Below are positions 15,001-30,000 of a stretch of DNA of 64,000 bases, one piece after another. The translations under genes were made by a program, and so were the position numbers. The DNA is from Rostratula benghalensis (taxonomy: Eukaryota > Chordata > Aves > Charadriiformes > Rostratulidae): contig VXAI01000009.1 in NCBI GenBank assembly GCA_013399305.1, positions 1,785,372 through 1,849,371 of the forward strand, in the 5' to 3' direction. The notes under the pieces are model-generated. The model was not told the DNA's origin. It made no database searches and saw only the letters and a list, made by a program, of their open reading frames with translations. Numbering within the stretch: the first letter of the stretch is position 1; each line of letters starts with the position of its first letter.

Positions 15001-18000
15001 TTCAGTTAGCACTTCATGTAATTCATTGGAAGACAGAGTATATTATGTTTACATAATGTTGACAACCTGTTTACCTCTGACTCACCAGACTCATTATAAC
15101 ATCAATGTATGTTTCCAGCTAAAACTGTGAAATGAACTATTTGGATCACTGAAGAACTGATGCTATGAAACAGCATCACAGGCTAGTATCTCCAGGTGGA
15201 AAGGAAAAATACCAGTAGATATTTGTAAAGATTAGTATGAAATATGTAAATGATTTGAAATAGAGAATTTCTTAAGAAAAGGAAGGTTTCCTAACACTGA
15301 GACCAGGTGGGTAAGTACAACGCCAGAGATTAAGCATTCAAAGTGATTTAAAATGTAATTTTTTTGTGGACCATATTTAGGAAATAATATTTATAGAACA
15401 GAGAATGTGAATGTTTATTTCATGGAGATGGACATAAAAAGAAGAACCCTAACACACATGATGCTTTTATAAAGTTATTTCTTCATCTGTTGTTTTTCAA
15501 TAACTAATTTTTAAGATCTTGAGGTAGGCATCTTTCTTGGAGGACAGGGAGTGAAGATTTGTACCGTGTAGCAGTCAGCACCACAGCTACTAGTAAGTAA
15601 ATACATACATACAGTTGTAAATTTTCAGCTCATTCTCTATTTTTTGGAAAAATACAAGCCAGAAGATCTACAAAGTTGTAAAACCATGTTAGCAACAGGG
15701 GATATCAGGTGAAGAAGCAGATAAGGAAAAACACATAAAGAGTTTCTGCAAGCACCAAGGAAAGTTCTCTTGCTTTACAGGCAGAGACAGAGATGACCTT
15801 ACACAGAAGACTGACTCCGCTGCAGTAAGCCACCGACCTGCTCTACTAGCTTCACGTGCACATGAGGTGACACAGCAGATAAAAGGCTCCTTTTCAGGAG
15901 ATCCCACAACTCAGGACCTCCTCTGGAGTTTATTTCAGCTTGGGTCACCTTGTTATGATGTTTCTCCTAAAGCAGTCCCCCAAATCCCAGTATTTCTCAG
16001 AGTTCATTCTGGATGCCAGAGGAAGAACCCATGTAGATTAGCATTGCCTCTGCTAGAAATCAGCTTGTGGATTGTTGGGGTTTTTTCCTGAAAATTTGAA
16101 AAACAGCAGCAGCAAAGGCAGCGCTAGCTTTATTATGTTCTTGGCACTGGTATTCTTACTACATCACTCCTGTTCTTCACATGCTACCAAGCAACACAAT
16201 CATTTACAAGTCCCAGCATGTACAATAATCACTTTGTTACATTTTGTACAGATAGATCGAGTCTGATTATAACCATTAATAGACACGCAGACAAGACTTC
16301 TAGGCATTTCACATTTTCTAACTATTCCAGACTGTGTTTTGATTGCGTTGGTGATGGTGAGTTAGATAAACGGTGCCAAATCACTGTTCCTTGCTCCTGC
16401 TTTCTCTGTTTCTGTGTTGTAATTTAACCACAGCAGAGACACACCACACATCGTCCGTGGGAGACTGCTACAGATTGCTGCAATGGCACACATAAATTCC
16501 CAAACCTTTCTGAGGTGCAATTAATTTTCAATTTTATTTGAAATTTTATATTCATCCTATCTCTTATGCTTACATAAGAAAATAATAATAATAAAAAAAA
16601 CCAACAAAAAAAGCTTATTAGGAAATTTCATTCTATGACAAATAATTTACTTTTTTTTAATTGTGACAAATGCACAGGAAACTTTGCTTTATCATATGAA
16701 CTACAGGTAACCTGCAAGACCAGGATACTTCAAACTGAGTTACTCACAATCCAATAAGAAATCAGTCATTACACAATAAAATGCTGGTCTCCTGAGTCCA
16801 ATTTGAGGGGCTTAATTCTTTAGCCCTGTAGTAGCTCTGGTTGTCATCATATACCCACCCAGATAACACAAAGACCCTATGAAGAAAGGAACACAGTCAA
16901 AAATGAAAAAGAAACAAAAATCTGCATGATACCTATATTGCACAAGTGTATGCATTTTTTGTTCCAGGTAATTTATAAAAAGAATATACGCTAGTTATTT
17001 GAGAATATCTGTAAAACATCTGACAATATGGGGACTATTCACTATTTCTCAGCAGAAGCAGCAGAGGCCATCACACAAAATTAACAGGCAGCACATTTGA
17101 AATACACAAAAGCACATATGTTATCATATCCTATATAATTGTGGGGCTCACTGCCACTGGTTTCAAAACCAAAAGCAAAAATAATTTGAGATGGTAATTA
17201 AATAAATTTATCAAAGAAAACTTCATCAATGGTAATTGCCCTTACTAGTCAGGATGCAACTTCTTCATCCAGAAGCTCCTAAATAAGTAACAAAATCTGG
17301 GAGACTATAGCAACTGGAATCATCCCTCCAAATTTGTCTTGCTCTTGTACTCCTAATCCACTTCTGACCAATGCTTTCATGTGAAACACTATAAATGCTC
17401 TTATCTTTTTAATAGCAAAGGGGATAAAAATACGTCTTATCTTGACTGTCACCTCTGCATCTGATGTACAAAATCAACACTGGAAAAAGGTGAAGTTTTC
17501 ATAGTAAAAGTTTGATGCAAAAGATCCCCTGGAATGGACAACAGTACTTTGGATAAGAATTCGGAGTGCTTACAATTTTTCCAAAGTTCAGTTAGAAACA
17601 GGAATTCTTGTGAATTGCTTTTAAGCAAGAGTACTGCCAGGGTGATCATGTTCCCAGCACAGAATTGTAATTCTGGTGAAACTGGTCTCCTAGATTCAAA
17701 CAGGAGCTCCTACTTCCACGTTCCAGACAACATGAAACAATCATAAAGAGATTTAGATTAAAACATACAGACAATTGTAATTGACTTTCTATGAATCTAA
17801 GTTAAAAAAAAAAAAAAACAAAAACAAAAAAAACCAAAACCAACCAACCAAACTACTTTAACTTTGGTTTTAAACTTCACTGCAGGTTATAATGGTGTTA
17901 TAAACTCAAATTAAATATATTTAATTACATATATATAAATGTCTTTTTCACTCTTGCTCTAGAAGTAGAATGCAACTATAGAAAAACTCTGAAATGCAGC

Positions 18001-21000
18001 TTAATGGATTGCTGGCTCATTACTCAGCATGTCAATATACTGAAATCCCTGGGAATAATCTAGTGTTACAAAAATTTAGGCTTTCGTAACTTCATAAATA
18101 AATCCAAATACAGTTTAGGCTTTTGTTTCATTGTACCTTTTCTCCTTTGGATAACACAGCTTCCAAACATATTTTCTTTCCTACTAAAAATAGCGTACCA
18201 GATGTAAAAGCCATGTGTGAACCAAACATTGACTGCTTTTTGAAATATATAAAAAAAATCCAGATGTACATGAATGAATGCAATCAATGTTCTGAGGATT
18301 TAATCTACAGTACCGTTAAGACAATACTAAAAATGAGCATTTCTCAGGCTCAAACTAAATATTTCTTCTTACAGTAATTCAATCTTCACATTTTCTGGCC
18401 TTCTTCCCATATCTACAGTCTCTCACTATTGCAAAGACTTTCCATACAAGAATCTCTTCTAAAGAAGCAGTTCAGTTCCCAGTGACTTGGAGGCTCTGCA
18501 CGTCTCTTACAGCCAGACTGATAACCGTTCCATGATTAGGTCAATCAGTCAAGTTGCCCAAAGAAAAATCATCTTGTGGTTTCTAAGGGAGAAGTGAAAA
18601 CAGCAAGAGTGAAACTCATCCAGTCTAGAAGATGCCGTCATTTGAGTTCATCACTCAGATTTTAGCAGGACTTCTCTACAACACACAACAAACAACCTGT
18701 TGCTACAGTTACCAAGTTCACTGGGAGATGAATCATTGAGGCACGTTTGTTCTGCTCTGCTGACTTTCAAGCTTATATTCCCAGTGATTAGAAGATATGA
18801 TGCAATTCCCCCTCATAATAAAAGGGAGTGGTTGGGTGCTCCTGTACTTACCTTAACTTTTGATTTGCTGATATTGCCAAAGGTAGAAATTACAAATACC
18901 AGACAGAAAACACGTTTTTTATTCAGTTTTACAGTCAGCGGCAGAGGTTGCAAATAGTCAGGGGAGGCAAGACCAGAAAGTATCTGACTTTGGGAGAAAA
19001 CAACAGGGAGGTGGTGTCAAAATGCCCCATGGACTTTTTAACCTGCTTGGTTTATGCTGCTCAATTCTTCTCACCAGGAAACGCAAAATCAGAGTGGAAG
19101 CCTCTGAAAGGAAAACCAGTTGCTTACAGTCAACTGTTGAGGCATTTATTCAGGGAATCCTGCCAGCCTCTCCCCATTTCACAGTGCTGGGAAGTTAAAA
19201 GTTTTGAGAAAGTTTCCCTGTCTTCACAGGTAGCCAGTCTGATTTCACACTTCCTTTCTTAAGAAGTCCTGTCTATCTGCTCACAGTGCTGCAGAAGCAG
19301 CCAAGGATGTTGGAGCGTACCCCTATGGGAAGGGCCAAACTTGGTGGCTCAAAGTACGTAGTCAACACCTGTGTTTCCTCAGCAGAAGCATTCTCTGCCC
19401 AAAGCTCACAGCAGCATTTCTGGAACCTCTGACATGCTCACGTCCAGTACACCTTCACCCACCGTGTACCGGTATACAAAGCTGAATATAGTGAAGGCCT
19501 TTTAATTTCTCTTTTAGCCACAAGTGGAAACTGTCAGGTTTCAGAAGAACTGCAAGGAGAGAAGGAAGGATTTTCAGGCCAGGCCCTTCCCCGAGGTTTC
19601 ACAGGCAAACAATCTAGTCTCCTTCACCTCTCCTGAGAAGCTAAACAGTCTTGCTCTTCTGGATCTGATGACCAAAATTTTTGAGCTTGATCTATTCTAT
19701 TTTAGGACGGCCCCAATATAGGAGGGGAGGGAGAAGATTTCAGCATATCAGTATCAATCTCTTATATGTCGCTTCAGAGAAGAACTTGACTCAGTCCACC
19801 TGCTCAGATATTCAAGGAACCCCAGAAATTAACTGATGAGACATGAATGCAATGCTGAATGTTCCAGTCACATATCTCTAACACTAAAAATAGGTGAAGT
19901 TTCAAGGCTACCCTTTAATGCTTGAGTTTTCTAAGATCATGTTACACAGAGGCTGAAGGTGATTTTCACTGAAAACACAAAAAATCTTTACGATTTGTGC
20001 AATACTTAAAGGAAATGAAAGTACAGCTCTAGAGAATGAAACATATGTTGCAAAGACAGAAATCTCTCCTACCTTAACAATAGATCAAATATTTTATTAC
20101 CATGGAAATGCAAACTTGGACTACCATTAGAAAGGAGAAAAACATAAGAGATGGAAAATGCTGGGAGCAAATGCACAAACACATGTCTGACTGCTTTCAT
20201 GAGTGGTAAGACAAGAGATGGTAGGAGGAAGAATTGATGAACTGTCACAGTATGACAAATAGGACCTCTGTTGGATGTATTGATTCTGAACAGAGAATGA
20301 CTCATGGATCTACTTAATTCTTGCTTCATTTACAGACAGTAAAGTACTTGAACAAATCACAGATGCTGCCAAATGAGTCAAAAAAAAAAAAAGAAAGAAA
20401 AGAAAATTCATTTCCATGCATGATTTTTTTGGGATCAAATTTATTAATAACTGCTTGTTTTGCAAGACAGCTCATACAGGAGAGCTTATATTTTGTATCA
20501 ATTATCACCCCTGTCTCATTAATTGTGCAGTTCATCTCTCATATGCACGTTGCACAGTTAAGATAGACTTAAAGACTGGAAAAAAGTACCACATGAAAAC
20601 CTGAGCATATTTGCACATGTGTTTGCTAACTGTATATGTATGCACAGCTGTCGATTTCTTTGTGTGTTCTGTGGCTTTACAGTAATTTTTACTAAGCAGG
20701 ACTCAGATGAGAAAGTTTTACTTTCTGTTTTCCCCAAACATTATAAGCTCTAATTCCTATTTCTGTCATAGAGGATTTGCAGGCACAAGAGCAGAGATTT
20801 CAAAGAAACAAATTTATGCTTCAAACTTTATTTGGGTCACTAACACAAGAGAATGATGGGTCATCGGTACCTTGCTTTGGAGGTTTCCCCCCCTCTTTTT
20901 AAACTTCATTTGAAGAGTTGTTATTTTTGTCTTGATATTTGGAAAATGAGTGTTGAAAATGTGAATAAAGTGTATACCAAAATAATGCTTCTGACCTGAA

Positions 21001-24000
21001 TTTACAAAACATAATTCCTCAAGGTTCTTCAATTACATGGACACAGTTTGACTTTTTCAAAGATTAAACAAGATCCATTGGCTATTTTCCTGTAGGTTGG
21101 TATTCCACATGCTGGTTTTCTCCTCTATCCCGATGAAACCTTTTTCCCCACTCACTCCCAGCTTTCCCTTCAAGGCTGAAACCTCTCTCTACCCACTCTT
21201 TTCCATACAGCTAGAGTAGACAGGGAGTCCAGGAATAACTACTGCAGAACCACTAGAATAACTACACTGTCATATTAAACTTCAAATCCTTTTGATAAAT
21301 ATAATGTAAAAAATATTTAGCATATGGAAAAACAAAATGCAATACCCTGTTCACACATTATTACTGTGCTACTTGTGACTACACCAGTATTTAGTCAAAG
21401 AGCCCTTCTCCAATCCAGATGGCAGCTTCCACTCAACAAGTCTGCTGCTTTTTCCCTGGAAGAGACAAGAAATAGCCGTAAAGTGTGTCCTGTCCCCTCT
21501 GCCTGTCACAGAGCACCCCAACAACAGCAGTCACAGCCTGTGAGAGGTGCAGGAGGGGAGCTCTGGTGGCTTTGGTGGCAAAAGCTGCTGCAGGCAGGTG
21601 GTGTGGCAGGGGTGGTGTGCCAGCTGCTGCCACCAGACTGGGATGGGATGGGAACAGTAAGGATCTGGCTTCATCAGCTGTTGCACTGGCCGACTGCAAT
21701 TTACATGGGAATTATGTGAATTCATGCAAGTCCATTTATAGAAATGCTGATTAAGTTTGGGAGCAACCACTTTGAACCACACGCCAACGGCAAAATCTAT
21801 TCTTTTGTGCATTGTCAGCCTTAAATAAACCTATCTGGAACTATTTTACCAATCTTTTAGAAGTCTGAGTTTAATATAGAGATTACAGAAGGTAAAGTTA
21901 GGGCAGAGCTGACCCCCAACTGCCAAACCATTTGAAGACTGGAACTGTGAGTGAGCTTTGATCCAAAACACATTTGTAATCTATACTTGGTTACGTCTAA
22001 CACCAGATAGGTAGAGCTGAAAAAGGAGCTGGCTGCATACTTAATTTACAATACACCAATCTCAATGTAAATTAAAAATAGCAAAGTATTCTTTAAATTG
22101 CACTCGCTGATCGTGCTCCCCCCCCACCACCTCTTGCCATCCCCCTCTCCTTCAGCTCTTTACAGTCTATGGGTAGCTGAAGCACAGCTCATCCTAGTTC
22201 CTTCACTCCCCTCCCATCAGCTAAGCGAGATGCTCCACAGCCCTGAATCTTGCTTACCCTTGGATTCCCCCTCACTTCCCAAGAATACTTCTAAGACAAA
22301 ATTGTGATAAACAGGAAAAAATGCATTTTAAAATTATGTAACAGTTTGTGTTAAATAAGAAAACTGGACAAAACAGCGTGTGGAAATTCCCTCTCTTGAC
22401 CTTTACAAGGTGAAAGGTGGGGACACTTATAGGGACTTACAGAAGCAGAGGACAGGGAGTACCAAATGTCATTGGGTTGACTAAGTATTTATGTAATGAG
22501 ATACATACAGAGGAAAAGATTAACTCAACATCACGATACTGCCTGAATCAACTTTGCTGGGTTAAGCTATGAGGATATCTCAGTTTATAAACCGCCATCT
22601 CTGCAGTACAAACAGTGACTGACTCATCAAGGCAAATCCACATCAGGTCCGGTCTTGAACAGTGGCAGAATGCACAAAACACTGGAAAAGACAAGACTGA
22701 ATGACTTTAGACTTTATGAAAGTTTGTTTCTATTGTCTGGATGACACAGCAAAAATAATTTCCCTTCTAAAGTATCTTTTAATTAGAGGTCAACTTTAAT
22801 GTCTAATTTGAAATGCTGCAGTAAAGAAGCAAAGGGTTGAAAAGAGCTGCTGGCTGATGTCCAGTGCTGTACTTCTACAGTCACTGTGTGTGCAGTGACT
22901 TCAAAGCAGATTATCTCACCAATCCCTAGCCCTCAAAAATCTTTGTTCCCACCCTCACACCACCTCCCTCTTTCTGTCAGTAATTGATGCAGCCACATGG
23001 TGATCTGTACCAGGAAACAGATCTAGTATAAAACCAACCTGGAAAAAAGGGGTTTGTAATTACAAACCGAGCCTGTCATATACTAGAGAATTGCCACAGA
23101 ATATTCCTGTAAATCTGCCAAGTCAATAATATTTATGATTATCTGCTAAGTAAGTGCTGGCTGTGAGGACTGGAGTTGCCTGGGGCTACTGGAAGTCACA
23201 TATCCAGTTTTCCAGAATGTCAGAACGCTTTGGGGATTAAATGAGTAAAAATCATTCAACTTCTGCTTTTTTTGCTTCTCTTCTCATCCCTTAAGGTACT
23301 CATGCACAGAACCCAGCCCTTTCCCAAGATGCATAAGGAATGCCTAAATGAAATTGCAAATGTTAGGATGTTTGAAAAAGAAAGGAATATTTTATCAATG
23401 TTTTCTTATTTTAATCATATGACAAAGAATTACCTAGAGTTCGTCATTAGCAAAACAGTTAACAGGTCTTAAAGTAAAATCACAAAGGGGAACAGTATCT
23501 TTTGCTAAATTTAAATAAAGACTAGAATGTATTTAAATTACTGTATTATTATCACATCAATCTTAGGCCTTCTCCTGTGTTTAACAACAACCCTGATTTT
23601 GCTATTCTCTCTAAAGCACATAAGGGATGTGGTCCAAAAAACCCTAACAATTTGCACACAGTAGCATTTACAGTGTGTTATAAATGGAGAGCAACAAACT
23701 CATTTTCTCTTTCAACCATCACTGCACACTGAACTACACACTGGAACAGAAAAGTTTATAAAATAATGTCCTGACTGAGTCCAACAGCTGAGGTGATGAA
23801 CCCTTGAAAAGAGTATACATCTGGAGACTTAAAATAATTTAGCTTTTTGACAAGTAAACATGGGTTGGGCAGCTTTTAACACAGCTCTTTGTAAATACTG
23901 CTCCTTTATTTTTCTCTCTCAAACAGAACAGCAGAGGTCACTAAGGAGTCAGAGCATGCCCCTCTTCTTCAAGACGGGACAGCCAGCCAGCTCGACCCCA

Positions 24001-27000
24001 GTGGCCTTCACCCTTAGCTTTTCTCCATCCTTCGTGCTCTGCCACCGTTTCTCCTCTCCATCCTCTCAGTTGTGCACTGTGTTTCCCTGTGTACACTGAA
24101 GAGTTTACCAAGGCAGAGTCAAGGCCCCAGACCTGACGCTCCATGTTTTCCATTCAGCAGCCTCTGAATGGAAATGAGGAGAGAGGCCTCCAAAAGCAGA
24201 TGTTTTGTGGCAGAGTCAGAGTCAACCTTCAAAGGACAGCGCTCAGAGAGGTCGGCATTCACAGGCAGGGGACTGGCTTGGCAGCAACACCAGTAACCAG
24301 GGAAAGCCACACATGCAGAGAGATTCCTGTGGCCTTCCCTTCTCTCATATGGAAGAAAAGTTTGGAGACAGAAGAAAGGATTGCTCTACTTGGCGGGTTT
24401 GGGCGTTTGCTTCTTTCTTTCTGTTTTTAGTAATCTTGGAAAAGAGAGTAGGAAAACAGGAATATGTGTTTCTTGTCAGAGTATCCAAAGTAAGAACAAA
24501 ACCACAATCTTATCCTGCTACATTAAAACACAGGAGTTCAGACTCATGAGGAAATAAAATGGGATTTGCTAGCATCCACCCTAATCCCACATTTAAACAA
24601 TGTTTGCAGTTGGGAAAAAAAACACCTGTAAATTCAATAGTTAATCCTGTAATAGTGTACAAAGCCATCTACCATAANAAAATAAATAAATAAATAAAAA
24701 TTAAAACTATCTCAATGAATAGAAAGTCTCACTACTGGAAAAAGGCTTTAGTAGTTTGTATGTCAAGAGGAGTATTTCTTTTGAGCAGTAAAGGACCTGT
24801 TTTGTTGGTTAAGGGTGCAAATACACACTTCCTATGCCAAAAAAAGGTACTATCCAACTGGTGAATATCTGCAGGTAATAAGACAGGAGTAACTGTCATG
24901 TCCATCCTCGTATAAACACTCCACACTCAAACCCAGGATCCAGGTAACAGGAGCAGCAAAAGACTAGCTGGAAGAAGCTCCAATGACTAACACATTTTGT
25001 GCATGACAAAATGCAATAATAACTAGCAGCAACACATCTCATAGAACAAGCAACTTTTAGCTGAAGGTAAGCTGTGGTGAGCTCAAGCTCCTGTTCTGTC
25101 AATGCAGAAGGAAAGGCAGATCTTCCTAAAAACCCTCCCAACCTGTAAATACCTGGGATTCAAGAGAGATCTGATGTGTATCTACATGGAACAACATGTA
25201 AATGAACAACATCTGATGTGTATCTAAATGGAAAGCTGATGCCTCCATATGGTCCTTCTGGAGCTCCCTGGTGTCATGGACCCCCAAGTCCTTCCAATAT
25301 AGCAGAAGCTAAGATGGAACTCAAATGCAGTTTATGTTTTACCAACGTGGTAATATCTCATTGTAATTATGTGCTGCCTGGGATTCATCTCAGATAATCA
25401 ACACTTCCTCCCTGATGCCATGCAAACATCTTGTAAACTTCCTTTTCTATTTTCATAGTAAGGAAAGTACCCTCTTCATGAGCCAGTATCTCATGAAACT
25501 TCACTGCAGCTCTCAAACAAACATCTTTCAGCAAGTTTATCTAACCTCCCTAGCTCAGCTGCTTTTATCTACATATATGAAAGCATATCCTGCTTCTTAA
25601 GAATAGTTTTAAAGTAGTTCTTAGAACTAATCTTGTTTCTTGTAATTACTAGAAGTAAATTACTTCCTTTATTATAAAGCTCATTTATAACTTAGTTTTA
25701 ATTTCAAGTGCATGAAATTTTAAATGTGAACAGCTACTTCATTATTCAAAATTTAAAGCAATATTTGATTGATACCAAAAAATCCCCAAACCTCATACCA
25801 TTTCTTAGTGACACGCTAAAGAGTGCCAAGCATTCTCAAAAATAGGTATTGGTAAAAAAAGCAGGATTATTCTTCTAAAAATCACCAAGTGGAAAGAATT
25901 GAGGCCAGTTTGAGCTGCCCTTGTAAGAACAGAACTCAAATGCTTAAGGCAATAGGAAGTGAAATAAAAGTTTAAACTTGTACAGGATGTGGTTTGAACT
26001 AAGTAAGGGGTTATTTTAAGAAAAACTCTTACCAGCATCACTATATTAGACTAAATTTTCTATATGGTAGATTTACTCTGTACCCCCAAAGCCCTATTAT
26101 TTTGAAAACATACACGCTCACGCAACATATGTCTTAATAATGTTATTATCAATAACTTAGTAACTATGAGCATTGCATATGTGGAGAAAATTAGGTATGA
26201 TTTTTTTATAGCTAATACAGTCAAATACGTGAGAAGAACCATCTTTGCACTGATTTTGTCTGTGAAGTCTAAATAATGCTTTCAACTTCATTATAACGTG
26301 CTACAAAAATGTTTGATCAGTTTCTCAAGAGGATAAGTAATAATGAGGCACTAATTGTTTTACAATCAGCCTAAGCATACACAAAACTCTTAATGAATAT
26401 TTAAGCAGCACTTACATTTTCACACTGCATCCTTCTGGGTTTCATGTGGGAAACATTGAGTCCATCAATAACAATATCAAACGGAAGTCGATTTTCCACA
26501 AATGTTTGAAAGGCCTCAAATTCCTGAAATAAATAAATAAACAAGCAGGGGGAAGAATATGTTGACTTTAATAGAAACAGATTTAATTCAGTTTTTATTT
26601 AAAAAAAAAAAAAAAAAGAAACAAAGAGAAAGAAAGCCTAAATTTTCCACTTTTCCTTTGCTGGCTACATTTCACATCTTTACTTAAGTACTTGCTAAAA
26701 CAACCACCCAAAAAAATACCTTTAAAAGCCAGAAGTGCTGCAGCAGATACTTCCAATATAATTTAAAATTAAATTACAACTGAAAACCAAAACTTTACAG
26801 TCATCCAGATTTTCAAAATTATAATCTAAACTGTACACTTTCATAAAGATACATGCTATAGTCATTGCTAAGGAACAGCTGCAAGACAAAGCAACTTTGC
26901 ATACCAGTGGGCTCTGACACTATCACTTACTCTTAACATTTCCCACTGTAAAACAAGCATTATATTCAGATTCTCTGTAAGAATTCTGGAATCTCTGAAT

Positions 27001-30000
27001 GCCAGGCTTTGGATAACAGACCAATATTTAAATAAATATTCATTTAGAGACACAGCACTCCCTTTGTGAGAAATACATGGCTTTAAATCTAGCACAAACT
27101 TTATTACTAGGTCAGAAATGCAGTGACTGAGCAAACCAGCAGCTTCTATCCAGTTTTTCCAAAAGAAGGAGAGCCACAATTGCTTTAGGCTTGAGAGCCC
27201 ATAAGAGAAGGACAGAATACAAAGTAATAATAAAATCTTCAGGAAGATCTCCCTTGATTTTTGAGCTTTTAGCAGAGACTTGCATTAAATTTCTACCTAC
27301 TGCTTCTGACTGTTTTTAATAGACACAGGAACCCTAGTCCATCCTGGTGGGCACTGAACTGGTTTCATAAATGACCCTTCTAGTAACAGGTAAGACCTAT
27401 TTATCAGGTAATAGATGTTCCACAGTCCAAGGCTATAAATGAACTTTCACAGGAACTCAAAACATTTGCAAATTCCATGCTTTCTGCTTAAAATTCAGGA
27501 TGCACTTTTCTATTCTTGCCTTCTCCCCTGTCACCACACAGCAATATGTCTAAAGCAAAAACATCTCCTTGGCGTCCAAACAAAACTCTATGCAGTAAAT
27601 ACAGTTTTTCCTTGGAGGAAGGAATGAAAGAATGTATTTGTCCAGATAATACATTGCTATCAGGCAGTAACAATTGATCACCAACTTCAAATTTTGTCAT
27701 AATGCTTATGTTATGACAAATTACCCTAGGAAAAGGGTTACTTGTATTAAGAGCACAAACCAAGTGAGTGAGTTAAGGATCCCTTACTCAGATGTTAAAA
27801 TTTCAGGTATCATTTCTGAGTAAGCAGAGGTGCATGGTCAAAAGCACACTGACGAGAACACAAACACAACAGGTTTCATCCAGCATCACCAGAATCAATT
27901 GCCTTTTACGTGATCTTTCATTTTCCCATGGCTTAAGTAGATGTTATTATTGAGAAAGTATAAAAAGTGGGGCAAGAAAACAACCATCTCAAACAAAATG
28001 AAATTGCAGGCACTTGTGAAGTGTTTCCTCCTGTCCCCCAGCCCCAATCTCAATGTATTCTCATTGCCATCTGACAGGGACACTAAGACACAGAAAGGAA
28101 GTCAGAAAATAGGAAAAACAAACAACAAGGATTCCTGACTCCTGGGCTTTATGCAGCCAGTGGACTTTCCCATGGCTCAAAATCAGACAAGTGATCACTA
28201 ATACTGGATTGTCTGTCTGAAATGTAGGAAAGATTAAAAAAAAGGAAAGCACACAAAGACCAAACGAAGGTAAAATAGGAGAGTTTTACAAAGATGAGTG
28301 ACAATGGAAGAGATGAAGTGGAAGCAGCTGAAAATGCATGGTAAACAATCCAATAGAGTGTTATCTTCCTAATGCCATCAAATTCCAATACTATTTGAAG
28401 TAACATGGTTACAATCAAGCAGACATTTTTATAATGTTCACGTAATCTTGTCTACGAGGGCTCTGTTCAATACAAAACACTTTGTGGAGAATTTTTAAAG
28501 TGGTATTTTATTTCAAGTGGCAATAGTGTTAGAGCAGTTCCTGAAGGGATGGGCTTTCCCTGACGGGCAGAGTAGAGTATTTTCTCAAGTGAACACCACA
28601 CCATGAGTTGAGGGAGCAGCAGTTCAATGGGTCAGTGCTCCCCTCTGCCCACTTTTTCCTTGGCTCCCTCTCCTCTGCAGGGAAGATGGAGCAGAAGCTG
28701 CCAGGAGGAGTCCTGCTGAGAGGTCCCACGATTGGCTCAGCACCTCTCAAAAGCTAGCTCCTGGCTCTCTGGGTTTTACTTTTGGAGCTGTGGTGAAGCT
28801 GCAGCCTTTTCAGTGTCATTCCCTTGGCCAGCCCACCTTTCCCAACCATCTCCTTCTGGCTGGATCTCCCACTCCATTCTCAAAAGGTGCCTGACAACAT
28901 GTCTCTCCCAGACTCCCAAATCTGCTCAATTGTTTTGCCACACTACCAGTAAACTGTCTGCAATGCAGCAGGGGGAGGTTTGCTGCCACAGGAGACACTT
29001 GCCCACAAAGGGAGATGAGGAGTTAATAGCACAGTAAGTGCAGAAGACAAATGGCCCAGTTTAATTTATGTCACCAAATACAGGAGACTCCAGTGGAAAG
29101 CATTAGACAGACTGAAATCCCCAAGGATCTGTTCATTTTCTCCTTGCCATCCATATTTCCCCAGCAGCACACGAGCACTCCTTTCCTCTTCCAGAAAAAA
29201 AAATACATAAAGAACCACAGAGAAGATGCAGGTCTGCTCCCCCAAGAGATAGTTTTTGCGTCCTCATATTTCCCATCCTTTCTAGACACAGGGAAGAAAA
29301 AGGGCAAAGCCTAGGAATAAGTAGCAAGCTATGTCACCCAGATGAAGTACAAAAGGTTATTCAAATGTACACAGACTTTCGCTGTAAGAAAGAAAATACA
29401 CAATTCAAAGGATGCTGATTTTTCAAAGATCAGGATTTGTCTGGATTTTACTTACAGCCGCAGTCATAAAGAAATAATCCACCCATGATTCCCTAAAGAC
29501 ATTTCCCTAACTAGCCAACCGTAGTAAGAAACTGAAGGTGGTCTTTCTGAGCAGCAAGTAGCAGAGCGCAGCTGCAGGTAGGGCAGAGCTGATCAAGAGA
29601 AGCCAGACCCAACAATCATCAGTGCAGCACAAGAGGGACGGGGAGGGTGGGTTAGGAAAAAGTGAGCTGTTTGCACAGGCCTCCTCCTTCAACGGGTGAT
29701 CTCCATACACCCCTCTGTGCACTGCAGGAACGTTTACATGGAAGCTTCTTGCTGAACATGACAAAGGGGCACTCCTGATAAACCCCTGCAACACACCAAG
29801 TAGCAAAACATCTCTTTCTCTGTAAGCGCTAAACCAAACACATCAATCACAGAATCATTCGGGTTGGAAGAGACCCTTGGGATCATCGAGTCCAACCATC
29901 AGCCCTACTTTACAAAGTCTCCCCTACACCATATCCCCCAACACCACATCTAAATGACTCTTAAATACATTCAGGGATGGGGACTCAACCACCTCCCTGG

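Larger units (their letters stand above)
1924..26415 (-). other. PRORP 24.5 kb intron
   Basis: A large AT-rich intron separates the two halves of the nuclease domain. It contains one clear CR1 LINE (9213-9818), a possible small CR1 remnant (about 25,240-25,300), a 42-bp tandem duplication (25,169-25,233), poly-A and AAAT simple repeats, and one undetermined base (24,678). GC-richer patches occur at about 7,480-7,610 and 21,480-21,680. I see no exon, RNA gene or intact transposon ORF in the rest. Confidence 0.85.

Noticed and set aside
21324..21812. Overlapping open frames on both strands in a GC-richer intronic patch
   Set aside because: Several mutually exclusive frames of similar length with Ser/Ala/Pro-rich content; no protein family recognised.
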